Source: an uncultured bacterium (lineage in GTDB: Bacteria > Actinomycetota > Coriobacteriia > Coriobacteriales > Coriobacteriaceae). From it: a stretch of 20,167 nt of DNA. Below are positions 1 to 6,999 of this stretch, in pieces (within the stretch, counting starts at the first letter, position 1; each line of letters starts with the position of its first letter). The translations under genes were made by a program, and so were the position numbers. The stretch spans positions 1 to 20,167 of the forward strand of contig CAJMLY010000032.1 of NCBI GenBank assembly GCA_905214425.1, in the 5' to 3' direction. The notes under the pieces are model-generated. The model did no database searches. It was not told the DNA's origin and saw only the letters and a program-made list of their open reading frames with translations.

Positions 1-87
1 AGCTGCGGAAACGCGGGGCCCGTTCAGGCTGTTGCGTTGAGATTGAAAATCAACCATAGCTCGCCCAGCGGAAGAGTTCACGGACGA

Positions 88-160
88 GGGCCGGGGTGCC
101 TGCCTTGTTTTGAGAAGTGGGCTCCGCGAACTTCTCAAAACAAGGCAGGCACCCCGGCCC
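88..160. repeat. 31-bp perfect inverted repeat (long hairpin)
   Basis: Bases 88-118 and 130-160 are exact reverse complements (31 of 31) around an 11-base loop at 119-129. The inner part of each arm holds CTTGTTTTGAGAAGT and its complement. No T-run follows on either strand, so it is not a typical intrinsic terminator, though it lies 54 bases beyond the stop of the minus-strand LacI gene. The rest of 1-214 shows no convincing gene. A smaller hairpin (GCGGA-CAC-TCCGC, 173-185) lies between the element and the LacI stop. Confidence 0.9.
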
Positions 161-214
161 CGCCGGTAAATAGCGGACACTCCGCATACAATCTATGCAA
201 ACAAACAAGTACGC

Positions 215-1243
215 TTAGCTACATTCGGTAAGATCGAGCACGCTGCCCTTCACGATAAGCGCCGGCTCCAGAACGACTTCTTCGGCACGCCTGCCGCCCC
301 TACCGGCAAGACGCTTGGACATGCAGCCAAAAGCATGCTCCGCGAGGATACCTGGATCCTGCTCAATCGCGGTCAGCGCCGGCTCAAAGAGAACGTCGGC
401 GGCCGAGTTGTCGTAACTCACCACCGAGATGTCGCCCGGGATGCTCTTCCCCATCTCGTGCAAGCGCTTGAGCAGACCGAGGGCGATGTTATCCGAGCTT
501 GCGAACACAGCGGTAGCATCAGTTGCGAGCACCGCCTCCGAGGCCTCGTAGGCACTCGGAATGTAGTACTCGCTCTCAAACTCCAAACGTGCGTCGATAG
601 GCAGGCCAACCTCGCGCAGCGCGCGCTCATAGCCGGCAAGTCGCTTACGCCCCGTATTGGAACGGCGCGCGTTAACCAAGCAGGCAATGCGACGGTGACC
701 CTGCTCGATCAGATAGCGAGTGGCCATGTAGCCACCCATCTCGTGGTCGAACATCACCTTGTCGCACTCGAGCCCCTCAATGGCACGGTCGACCATCACG
801 GCAGGGATAGGCAGATGGCTGACTTCTTCGCGCAGGGCGCGGTCGTCGGAGAACTCGTCGCCCACAACCAGGAAGACACCATCAACGCCGCGCGTTACCA
901 GCTGGCGCAGCAGCTCCAGATCGTCGTCGGCACTTCCACCCGAGCTGGTAATGAAGAGCGCATAGCCGTCCTCGCGGCAGCGCTTTTCCAGGCTACCGGC
1001 GAGCGAGGCAAAAAAGCGGCTCTCGATGTTAGGGACGATAAGGCCCAGCGTGCGCGACTCGCGCATGACCAGACTACGCGCAATCTGATTAGGAACATAG
1101 TGGTTGCGCGCCGCAACCTCCTTGATGAGCTTGCGGTTTTCTTCCGAGATGCGACAGGGCCGATTATTGAGAACAAGCGAGACCGACGAGGGGGAAAGCC
1201 CCACCTCCTGGGCAATCTGCTTGAGGGTGACTTTGTTGGCCAT
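215..1243 (-). CDS. LacI-family transcriptional regulator
   Basis: 342-residue DNA-binding regulator of the LacI/GalR family. The N-terminus (residues about 4-50) is a classic LacI helix-turn-helix, VTLKQIAQEVGLSPSSVSLVLN, followed by the hinge-helix region. Residues about 60-335 form the periplasmic-binding-protein-like effector domain, with the usual TLGLIVPNI start, the GYxxAL segment and an SVVSYDN stretch near the end. The start at 1243 is chosen because it gives a full-length family protein and is preceded by a strong GGAAGGAG ribosome-binding site; the frame stays open far upstream, but that part is antisense to murB. It is divergent from murB across 183 bp. The sugar sensed cannot be told from sequence. 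Control of galE or of the maltose genes is possible, but no operator here proves it. Confidence 0.93.
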   Translation of the reverse strand: MANKVTLKQIAQEVGLSPSSVSLVLNNRPCRISEENRKLIKEVAARNHYVPNQIARSLVMRESRTLGLIVPNIESRFFASLAGSLEKRCREDGYALFITSSGGSADDDLELLRQLVTRGVDGVFLVVGDEFSDDRALREEVSHLPIPAVMVDRAIEGLECDKVMFDHEMGGYMATRYLIEQGHRRIACLVNARRSNTGRKRLAGYERALREVGLPIDARLEFESEYYIPSAYEASEAVLATDATAVFASSDNIALGLLKRLHEMGKSIPGDISVVSYDNSAADVLFEPALTAIEQDPGILAEHAFGCMSKRLAGRGGRRAEEVVLEPALIVKGSVLDLTECS

Positions 1244-1278
1244 CTCGCTCCTTCCAGGTTTACGCGCAATCTCTTGAA

Positions 1279-1284
1279 AGTATA
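1279..1284 (-). promoter_or_regulatory. Probable -10 box for the LacI gene
   Basis: Read on the minus strand this is TATACT, 36 bases upstream of the LacI start. No good -35 box is seen at 16-18 bp, so the promoter would be weak or activator-assisted. Confidence 0.35.
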
Positions 1285-1377
1285 GCGACCGCCCCTCTAC
1301 CTCGGTGATAAACACTTTACCAATCCGGTAGACGGCTGTTTTATCGCCGCCAGCGCACCAAATCCGTCCGGGTGGGG

Positions 1378-1394
1378 TATATTGCAATCGATTG
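1378..1394 (+). promoter_or_regulatory. murB promoter -10 with CG-centred palindrome
   Basis: TATATT (1378-1383) is a candidate -10 box 44 bases before the murB start. It abuts the perfect 10-bp palindrome CAATCGATTG (1385-1394). A palindrome with a central CG is the usual shape of a LacI-family operator, and this one lies in the intergenic region shared with a LacI-family gene. That the LacI protein binds it is inference. Confidence 0.35.
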
Positions 1395-1426
1395 ATGACA
1401 ACGACCACCAAAAGGCGGATATTCGT

Positions 1427-2389
1427 ATGCACGAGAACGACTTTTTTAACGAGGACCTGCTGTGCGCGCTTGCTGGCGTTGCCGGCGAGGACAACGTGCT
1501 GATGAGCGAGCCCATGCGCGAGCACACCACGTTTAAGATCGGCGGCCCGGCCGACGTCTTTGTCACGCCCGATACCGAGCAGGGCCTCGTCGCCACGCTC
1601 GACACCTGTTATCGCTGCGACCTGCCGCTCACCATCGTGGGCAACGGCTCCGACCTGCTCGTCGGCGACAAGGGTATCCGCGGCGTCGTCGTGGCGTTGG
1701 GCGAAGGCCTCTCCGACATTACGGTCGACGGTACGCACGTCACGGCGGCGGCCGGCGCCTTGCTTTCCGATGTCGCCGCGGCGGCAGCCGAGGCCGGTCT
1801 CACCGGCATGGAGCCCATCTCGGGCATCCCCGGATCGGTCGGCGGCGCCTGCTACATGAACGCCGGCGCCTACGGTGCCTGCATGGCAGACGTGCTGGAG
1901 TCTGTGCGCGTCTACAAGCCCGCCCGCATGCTCGACGACGGCACCCGCGGCAGCGGCAACATCATCGAGTTCGATGTCGATGAGCTCAACCTGGGCTATC
2001 GCAAGAGCCGCATCGCCGACGACGGCTTTATCGTGCTTTCGGCCACTTTCAATCTCGCCCCGGGCAACGCCGCGATGATCAAGGCCGACATGGACGACTA
2101 CCGTCAGCGTCGCGAGGACAAGCAACCGCTCGACATGCCGAGTGCCGGCTCCACCTTCAAGCGCCCCGAGGGTTACTTTGCCGGCAAGCTCATCATGGAT
2201 GCCGGCCTGCGAGGACACGCCGTTGGCGGCGCGCAGGTAAGCGAAAAGCACTGCGGCTTCATCGTCAACGCCGACCACGCCACCGCCGCCGACGTCGACG
2301 AACTCATCCGCCACATCCAGGCAACCGTCAAAGACCAATTCAACGTAGACCTAGAACCCGAAGTCCACCGAGTAGGCGAATTCCTCTAA
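1427..2389 (+). CDS. murB: UDP-N-acetylenolpyruvoylglucosamine reductase MurB
   Basis: 320-residue cytoplasmic FAD enzyme that reduces UDP-GlcNAc-enolpyruvate to UDP-MurNAc with NADPH, the second committed step of peptidoglycan synthesis. The FAD-binding region shows HTTFKIGGPADVF, GNGSDLLV and GIPGSVGGACYMNAGAYG. The C-terminal domain holds the catalytic serine in AGSTFKRP (S242) and the conserved glutamate just before the end in EPEVHRVG (E312). Length and motifs match the shorter Gram-positive form. The ATG at 1427 is chosen because AAAGGCGG lies 8 bases upstream; the frame extends 15 codons to a TTG at 1382 without a ribosome-binding site. It is probably a single-gene unit, since the LacI gene is divergent and a hairpin follows at once. 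Confidence 0.97.
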   Translation: MHENDFFNEDLLCALAGVAGEDNVLMSEPMREHTTFKIGGPADVFVTPDTEQGLVATLDTCYRCDLPLTIVGNGSDLLVGDKGIRGVVVALGEGLSDITVDGTHVTAAAGALLSDVAAAAAEAGLTGMEPISGIPGSVGGACYMNAGAYGACMADVLESVRVYKPARMLDDGTRGSGNIIEFDVDELNLGYRKSRIADDGFIVLSATFNLAPGNAAMIKADMDDYRQRREDKQPLDMPSAGSTFKRPEGYFAGKLIMDAGLRGHAVGGAQVSEKHCGFIVNADHATAADVDELIRHIQATVKDQFNVDLEPEVHRVGEFL

Positions 2390-2394
2390 AAAAG

Positions 2395-2414
2395 AAGGCC
2401 CCGAAAGGGGCCTT
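2395..2414. terminator. Intrinsic terminator, likely bidirectional
   Basis: AAGGCCCC-GAAA-GGGGCCTT, an 8-bp perfect stem with a GAAA tetraloop, directly after the murB stop. The plus-strand tail is only moderately T-rich (TTCACCATATTTATT). On the minus strand a TTCTTTTTT tail follows, so it should also stop transcription arriving from the hydrolase gene. Confidence 0.85.
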
Positions 2415-2468
2415 CACCATATTTATTCAGATAACCCAGTCCGGTGTGTCGCGCTCAGGACCCGAGAG

Positions 2469-2602
2469 GGCCGCGTGCCCGCCCGCAATATATTTGATTG
2501 ATCGCGAGTTCCGCACGCAAAGAAGGCCACTTAATGTGGCCTTCGTCTTGCGCAGGACTGCCCGAGCAGGCAATCAAATATATTGCGGGCGGGCACGCGG
2601 CC
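2469..2602. repeat. 134-bp nested inverted repeat (32-bp perfect arms)
   Basis: Arms 2469-2500 and 2571-2602 are exact reverse complements over 32 bases. Each is half GC-rich (GCCGCGTGCCCGCCCGC) and half AT-rich (AATATATTTGATTG). Inside them sits a second hairpin, GAAGGCCAC/GTGGCCTTC (2522-2530 and 2536-2544), with a T-rich tail on the minus strand, resembling an intrinsic terminator. The element begins 9 bases past the stop of the minus-strand hydrolase gene. No coding capacity or transposase is present. Confidence 0.9.
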
Positions 2603-2611
2603 TAGTCGGCT

Positions 2612-3817
2612 TTACGACAGCGCAATACCGCCAAGCCAGCCCCAACGCACGCCAGAGCCAGTACCATAAAAGCTAATGAACGAATCGAGCGACTTCGATG
2701 TAATGGCACCCTCGTTGCTCATAACGATGCCGCCGCCAACGTAGATACCCACATGACCGTAGATAAGGCCCGGAGCACCCGTGCCGCTGTGCGAGGAATC
2801 GGCCACGATCATGCCCACCTGCAGCGCCGAGCGGTCGGAGCTATAGCACCAGGCGTTAAACATGTCGCACGCATTGCCTCCAAAGTAGCCAACGCCGGCG
2901 TTACGGAAGACATTGGTGACCCACGCCGCGCACCAGTTCTGACCCGGCGAAGGCGTGGAGTAGCACGCGTTGACGACAGCCTGCTGCTTGCCCGAGCCGG
3001 CATTCTGCTGCGGAGTTCCGGGCGCGTACGATCCACCACCCGAGCTCGAACCACCCGAGTAGGAATTGTTCTTGTTCGCGGCAGCCGCGGCAGCGGCAGC
3101 CTTCCTAGCGGCCTCCTCAGCCTGGGCGGCAGCGAGGATCTCGGAATCGCGCTGAGCCATGAGCTCCTTGACGTCGTCGGAAAGACCGTTCAGCACGGTC
3201 TGGACTTCTTGCTGCTTGGCCTGCATGTCCTGCATCTGGGCAGTCTGCTGGTCCTTGAGCTTCTCTAAGTCGGCCTTCTGCGACTCGAGCTCGGTCTTTT
3301 GCGCATCGAGCTCTTCCTGGATGGTCTGAATGTCCTCGATGGCGTCGCGGTCGCTCTTGTTGATCTTCTCAACGTAATGCGCGTTGGCGACGAGTTCCTC
3401 AAACGAGCCAGAGGCCAGCAGCAGCGACAGGATGTTCGTGCCGCCGGACTTGTAGCTGGCGGCCACGCGATCGGAAAGGTCGTTGCGCTTCTTCTTGAGC
3501 TCGGCCTTCTTTTCATCGATCTGGGCCTGCGTGTCGTCAATCTTGCCCTGGACATTCTCGATGTCGTTGAGGGTCTGGGCATTCTTGTTGGCCAGCGCCG
3601 CATACTCATTTGCGATGCTGTCGAGCTGGGCCTGAACCTCGTCGAGCTGGGCCTGGGCGGCATTCAGTTTATCGGTGGTTTCTTTGGAAGCCTCCGCCGC
3701 ATGGGCGCGAGTGGGCAGGCCAAAAAGAACTGCCGCAGAAGCGGCGCCGAACAGGGCCTTGAGGGCAGTGCGGCGCGAGAGCTCCTGGGAAAGGATGGAA
3801 TCGCTGTTTGGTGACAT
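2612..3817 (-). CDS. Secreted coiled-coil CHAP/NlpC-type peptidoglycan hydrolase
   Basis: 401-residue exported cell-wall hydrolase. Residues 1-40 form a signal peptide with a twin-arginine-like motif (SRRTALKALF, R15-R16), a hydrophobic core and a likely cut after AHA (residue 40). Residues about 44-240 are a long coiled coil rich in Gln, Asp and Lys, of the kind in PcsB and CwlO, where it holds the enzyme inactive and couples it to FtsEX. A Ser/Gly/Ala-rich linker (about 241-280) leads to a papain-fold domain with the probable catalytic Cys296 in NWCAAWVTNVF and His355 in YGHVGIYVG. The cysteine context (CAAWV) is nearer CHAP than the DCSG of classical NlpC/P60. It would cut stem peptides or cross-bridges in daughter-cell separation. 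GGAG lies just before the ATG. No FtsEX gene is in view. Confidence 0.88.
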   Translation of the reverse strand: MSPNSDSILSQELSRRTALKALFGAASAAVLFGLPTRAHAAEASKETTDKLNAAQAQLDEVQAQLDSIANEYAALANKNAQTLNDIENVQGKIDDTQAQIDEKKAELKKKRNDLSDRVAASYKSGGTNILSLLLASGSFEELVANAHYVEKINKSDRDAIEDIQTIQEELDAQKTELESQKADLEKLKDQQTAQMQDMQAKQQEVQTVLNGLSDDVKELMAQRDSEILAAAQAEEAARKAAAAAAAANKNNSYSGGSSSGGGSYAPGTPQQNAGSGKQQAVVNACYSTPSPGQNWCAAWVTNVFRNAGVGYFGGNACDMFNAWCYSSDRSALQVGMIVADSSHSGTGAPGLIYGHVGIYVGGGIVMSNEGAITSKSLDSFISFYGTGSGVRWGWLGGIALS

Positions 3818-4083
3818 ATGTACTCCGTTACATGCTTATTTATATGTCGCTCAACTCATACATATTAGCGTACATATGGCGCGTCCCAACGATTTCCACG
3901 AACGGCAGGAAACTACAAGGTCGGCGGCTCGTAAGCAAATGTCAAAGATCAGGTTATGCGTACGCAAGCTCTTCTATGAGTACGTTAGCACAATCCTCTG
4001 CTTTTCCTACAGCGCACGATTTGGGCGTCCCTGCCTGCGCTATACTCCCCTGAAGAAGTGTTCCTGATTCGATAGGAGACTAC
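3818..4083. promoter_or_regulatory. Divergent intergenic region (hydrolase / galE)
   Basis: This 266-bp gap must hold both promoters. For the minus-strand hydrolase, TATAAA (read from 3844 down to 3839) is a possible -10 box. For galE, TATACT at 4041-4046 is a good -10 match, 38 bases before the ATG, but no convincing -35 is present. The gap also holds a perfect 10-bp palindrome TGCGTACGCA (3957-3966) and a 9-bp inverted repeat CATATGTAC/GTACATATG (3815-3823, 3870-3878). Confidence 0.4.
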
Positions 4084-5145
4084 ATGTCCAAAGCACTCGA
4101 CCCCAAAGACACCTGCGTCCTCGTTACCGGTGGCGCCGGCTTTATCGGCTCGCACACCGTCGTTCAGCTGCTCGAGGGTGGCTACCAGGTCGTCATCGTC
4201 GATGATCTCTCCAACTCCAGCGCCGTCGCCGTCGACCGCGTCAAGACCATCGTGGGCGACGAGGCCGCCAAGAACCTCACCTTCTACGAGGCCAACGTGC
4301 TCGACCGCGATGCAATGAACAAGATCTTCGATACCCATCAGATCGACCGCGTCATCCACTTCGCCGGTTTTAAGGCCGTCGGCGAGTCGGTGAGCAAGCC
4401 CGTCGAGTACTACCACAACAACATCGAGAACACCCTGGTGCTCATCGACGTCATGCGCAGCCATGGCTGCAAGTCCATCATCTTCTCGAGCTCCTCGACC
4501 GTCTACGGCGACCCGGACAACCCGCCCGTCACCGAGGAGGATCCTAAGAAGCCCGCGACCAACCCCTATGGTTGGACCAAGTGGATGATCGAGCAGATCC
4601 TTATGGACGTCCACACCGCCGACCCCGAGTGGGACGTCGTGCTGCTCCGTTATTTCAATCCCATCGGCGCCCATCCGTCGGGCCTGATCGGCGAGGATCC
4701 CAAGGGCATCCCCAACAACCTGGTGCCCTATGTCGCCCAGGTTGCCGTGGGCAAGCTCGAGGCCGTTCAGGTCTTTGGCAACGATTACCCCACCCCCGAC
4801 GGCACCGGCGTGCGCGACTACATCCACGTGTGCGATCTGGCCTCTGGTCACGTTGCCGCCCTTAACTGGATGAACGGCAAGACCGGCGTCGAGATCTTTA
4901 ACCTGGGCACCGGCACCGGCACCTCGGTACTCGAGGTCGTCGCCGCCTTCTCCAAGGCTTGTGGCAAGGAGCTGCCCTACGTGATCCGCGAGCGCCGCGC
5001 CGGCGACATCGCTGCCAACTGGTGCGATGCCTCCAAGGCCGAGCGTATGATGGGCTGGAAGGCCCAGTACGACATCGCGGACATGTGCCGCGATAGCTGG
5101 AACTGGCAGAGCCACAACCCCAATGGCTTCGCCGACGCCGAGTAG
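4084..5145 (+). CDS. galE: UDP-glucose 4-epimerase GalE
   Basis: 353-residue NAD-dependent short-chain dehydrogenase-type epimerase that interconverts UDP-glucose and UDP-galactose, serving the Leloir pathway and surface-polysaccharide supply. The Rossmann motif GGAGFIG (G16-xx-G19-xx-G22) is at the N-terminus. The catalytic Tyr-xxx-Lys is PYGWTK (Y162, K166), with the Ser/Thr partner in SSSSTVYG. Further family marks are LRYFNPIGAHPSG, GVRDYIHVCDLA and FNLGTGTGTSV. Length is close to the bacterial norm of about 340. AGGAG lies 6 bases before the ATG. It stands alone between its own promoter region and a strong terminator, with no galK or galT nearby, so a biosynthetic housekeeping role is at least as likely as galactose catabolism. 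Confidence 0.97.
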   Translation: MSKALDPKDTCVLVTGGAGFIGSHTVVQLLEGGYQVVIVDDLSNSSAVAVDRVKTIVGDEAAKNLTFYEANVLDRDAMNKIFDTHQIDRVIHFAGFKAVGESVSKPVEYYHNNIENTLVLIDVMRSHGCKSIIFSSSSTVYGDPDNPPVTEEDPKKPATNPYGWTKWMIEQILMDVHTADPEWDVVLLRYFNPIGAHPSGLIGEDPKGIPNNLVPYVAQVAVGKLEAVQVFGNDYPTPDGTGVRDYIHVCDLASGHVAALNWMNGKTGVEIFNLGTGTGTSVLEVVAAFSKACGKELPYVIRERRAGDIAANWCDASKAERMMGWKAQYDIADMCRDSWNWQSHNPNGFADAE

Positions 5146-5167
5146 CAAAAACCTACATACCGCTCTT

Positions 5168-5201
5168 GCCCCGATCTCACGTTGTGAGGTCGGGGCTTTT
5201 T
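5168..5201 (+). terminator. Intrinsic terminator of galE
   Basis: GCCCCGATCTCAC-GTT-GTGAGGTCGGGGC, a 13-bp stem with one G-U pair, followed by TTTTT. It lies 22 bases after the galE stop. Confidence 0.93.
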
Positions 5202-5250
5202 CATGGCATGTAACCATTCGCCGAAAATCGACCAACTTTTTTATCTTGCC

Positions 5251-5280
5251 TGTACATGTTTAAACAACATGTTTTACAAT
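5251..5280 (+). promoter_or_regulatory. malQ promoter with HutC/TreR-type operator
   Basis: TACAAT (5275-5280) is a good -10 box; TGTACA (5251-5256), 18 bp upstream, is a weak -35 candidate. Between them lies the perfect palindrome TGTTTAAACA (5257-5266), containing GTTTAAAC, which fits the GT-N-TA-N-AC consensus known for HutC-subfamily GntR regulators. The same octamer occurs before the GntR gene and the PTS gene at 15.1-15.2 kb. A bound repressor would cover the spacer. Confidence 0.55.
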
Positions 5281-5365
5281 AGGCGTATCGAATCAGAACA
5301 TCGGAGGCGGACTGCACACCCATCGGCAGGCCGACCCCACAACAAGAAGGTTGGTGAGCGCATTC

Positions 5366-6871
5366 ATGGAGCGTGCAAGCGGCGTCCTCATGCCCGTCTC
5401 ATCTCTGCCCGGACCATACGGAATCGGCGGCTTTGGTTGGAATGCCTACGACTTCGTCGATTTTCTCGCCTCGTGCAAACAACATTACTGGCAGATTCTG
5501 CCCCTTACGACGACCAGCTATGGCGATTCGCCCTATCAGTCGTTCTCGGCCCGCGCAGGCAACCCCAACTTTATCGACTTTGCCGAGCTTATCGAGGCAG
5601 GGTATCTGGAGCAGCGCGATATCGATGGCGTGTATCTGGGATCCGACCCCAGCAATGTCGACTACGGTGCCATCTTTGGTGGCCGCCGTCAGATTCTCGA
5701 CCGCGCCGCCGAGCGCTTTGCCGCCGACAAGCCGGCCGATTTCGATGACTTTATCCAGGCCAACGAGGACTGGCTCATCCCCTACTGTGAGTTCATGACC
5801 GTCAAAGAGGAGTGCGGTCTCAAGGCGTTTTGGGAGTGGCCCGCGGAGCTCCGCACCCGCGGCGAGGCTTCCGCCAAGGTCTGCGCCGACCATCCGGCGC
5901 GTATGCTCTACCACCAGATGACGCAATACTTCTTCGATCGCCAGTGGAGCCGCCTCAAGGCCTATGCCAACGAGCGCGACATTCTCATCATCGGCGACCT
6001 GCCCATCTATGTCTCGCGTGACTCCGTCGAGATGTGGGCGACGCCTGAGCTCTTTAAGATCGACGCCGCCGGCAATCCCGTGAGCGTCGCCGGCACGCCG
6101 CCCGACCAGTTCTCGGCCACCGGCCAGTACTGGGGCAACCCCATCTACGACTGGGACGCCATGGAGTCCGACGGCTTCTCCTGGTGGGAGGGCCGCATTC
6201 GCGCCGCCCTCGACATGTACGACGTCATCCGCCTGGATCACTTCCGCGGCTTCGAGGCCTATTGGGAGGTGCCGTTCTCCTCGCCCGATTCGTCCTACGG
6301 TTCGTGGACGCAGGGTCCCGGCCTCAAGTTCTTCAAGACGCTCGAGGAAAAGCTCGGCACGCTGCCCATCATCGCCGAGGACCTGGGCTTCCTCACCCCC
6401 GGCGTCATCGACATGCGCGACAACTCGGGCTTCCCCGGCATGAAGATCCTGCAGTTTGCCTTTGAGGGCACCAACTCGTACTACCTGCCGCATAACTACA
6501 TCGCCAACACCGTCGCCTATGTGGGCACCCACGACAACGAGACGGCGCGCGGTTGGTTTGAGAGAACGGCCACCCCGCGTCAGCGCGAGCAGGCAGCCCT
6601 GTACACCCATCAGCAGGCCGGCGAACCCATGGCAGATGCACTCAATCGCACCATCGCCGCCAGCGTGAGCGACACGTGCATCTACACCATGCAGGACCTG
6701 CTCAACTTGGGCAACGAGGCGCGCATCAACACCCCTGCCACGCTGGGCGGCAACTGGACCTGGCGCATGCTCGACGGCGCCATCACCCGCGAGCTCGAGC
6801 ACAAACTCACCGACTGGACCGAGACCTACTTCCGCATCCCGTCGGAAGCCGAAATCGAGCTTCCTCAATAG
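5366..6871 (+). CDS. malQ: 4-alpha-glucanotransferase (amylomaltase, GH77) MalQ
   Basis: 501-residue cytoplasmic amylomaltase. It moves maltosyl or longer units between alpha-1,4-glucans and releases glucose, so short maltodextrins become long enough for phosphorolysis. The N-terminus has the family signature SGVLMPVSSLPGPYGIGGFG. The GH77 catalytic residues are the nucleophile D291 (RLDHFRG), acid/base E338 (IAEDLG) and D390 (THDNET), with spacing close to that of known amylomaltases. The compact length fits the bacterial single-domain type. The ATG at 5366 is chosen because it starts at the usual family N-terminus and GGTGA lies 8 bases upstream; GTG 5354 and TTG 5351 are alternatives nearer an AGAAGG. 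glgP follows after 128 bp. Confidence 0.95.
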   Translation: MERASGVLMPVSSLPGPYGIGGFGWNAYDFVDFLASCKQHYWQILPLTTTSYGDSPYQSFSARAGNPNFIDFAELIEAGYLEQRDIDGVYLGSDPSNVDYGAIFGGRRQILDRAAERFAADKPADFDDFIQANEDWLIPYCEFMTVKEECGLKAFWEWPAELRTRGEASAKVCADHPARMLYHQMTQYFFDRQWSRLKAYANERDILIIGDLPIYVSRDSVEMWATPELFKIDAAGNPVSVAGTPPDQFSATGQYWGNPIYDWDAMESDGFSWWEGRIRAALDMYDVIRLDHFRGFEAYWEVPFSSPDSSYGSWTQGPGLKFFKTLEEKLGTLPIIAEDLGFLTPGVIDMRDNSGFPGMKILQFAFEGTNSYYLPHNYIANTVAYVGTHDNETARGWFERTATPRQREQAALYTHQQAGEPMADALNRTIAASVSDTCIYTMQDLLNLGNEARINTPATLGGNWTWRMLDGAITRELEHKLTDWTETYFRIPSEAEIELPQ

Positions 6872-6919
6872 GAGCCACCGCGCCCGACCCCTCCCCACCG
6901 TGCGGACGCGCTTGCTTTT

Positions 6920-6953
6920 CCCGCGCGAGGCCACCCCAATCCCCTCGCGCGGG
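6920..6953 (+). terminator. Intercistronic hairpin between malQ and glgP
   Basis: CCCGCGCGAGG (6920-6930) pairs perfectly with 6943-6953; CTTCTT follows. The T-tract is weak, so it may be a partial terminator or an mRNA-end stabiliser that sets the malQ:glgP ratio rather than a full stop. Confidence 0.6.
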
Positions 6954-6999
6954 CTTCTTATGAATTGCAGACATGAAACAACCCATCACAGGAGAAAAC

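Noticed and set aside
1..15. Similarity of window start (AGCTGCGGAAACGCG) to 20094-20108 (AGCTGAGGAAACGCG)
   Set aside because: 14 of 15 matches in GC-rich sequence is suggestive but short; nothing else around the two sites agrees, so it is not called a repeat.
37..231. Small plus-strand open frame in the first 230 bases
   Set aside because: It spans both arms of the perfect inverted repeat and overlaps the LacI stop region; no ribosome-binding site.
1244..2338. N-terminal extension of the LacI frame to a 707-residue protein
   Set aside because: The extension is antisense to murB, has low-complexity composition, and the standard LacI start with a strong ribosome-binding site is at 1243.
3985..5235. 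Long minus-strand open frame over galE
   Set aside because: Mirror frame of a high-GC gene; Val/Gly/Asp/His-rich composition with no family motif.
5399..6934. Long minus-strand open frame over malQ
   Set aside because: Antisense shadow of a well-supported GH77 gene.
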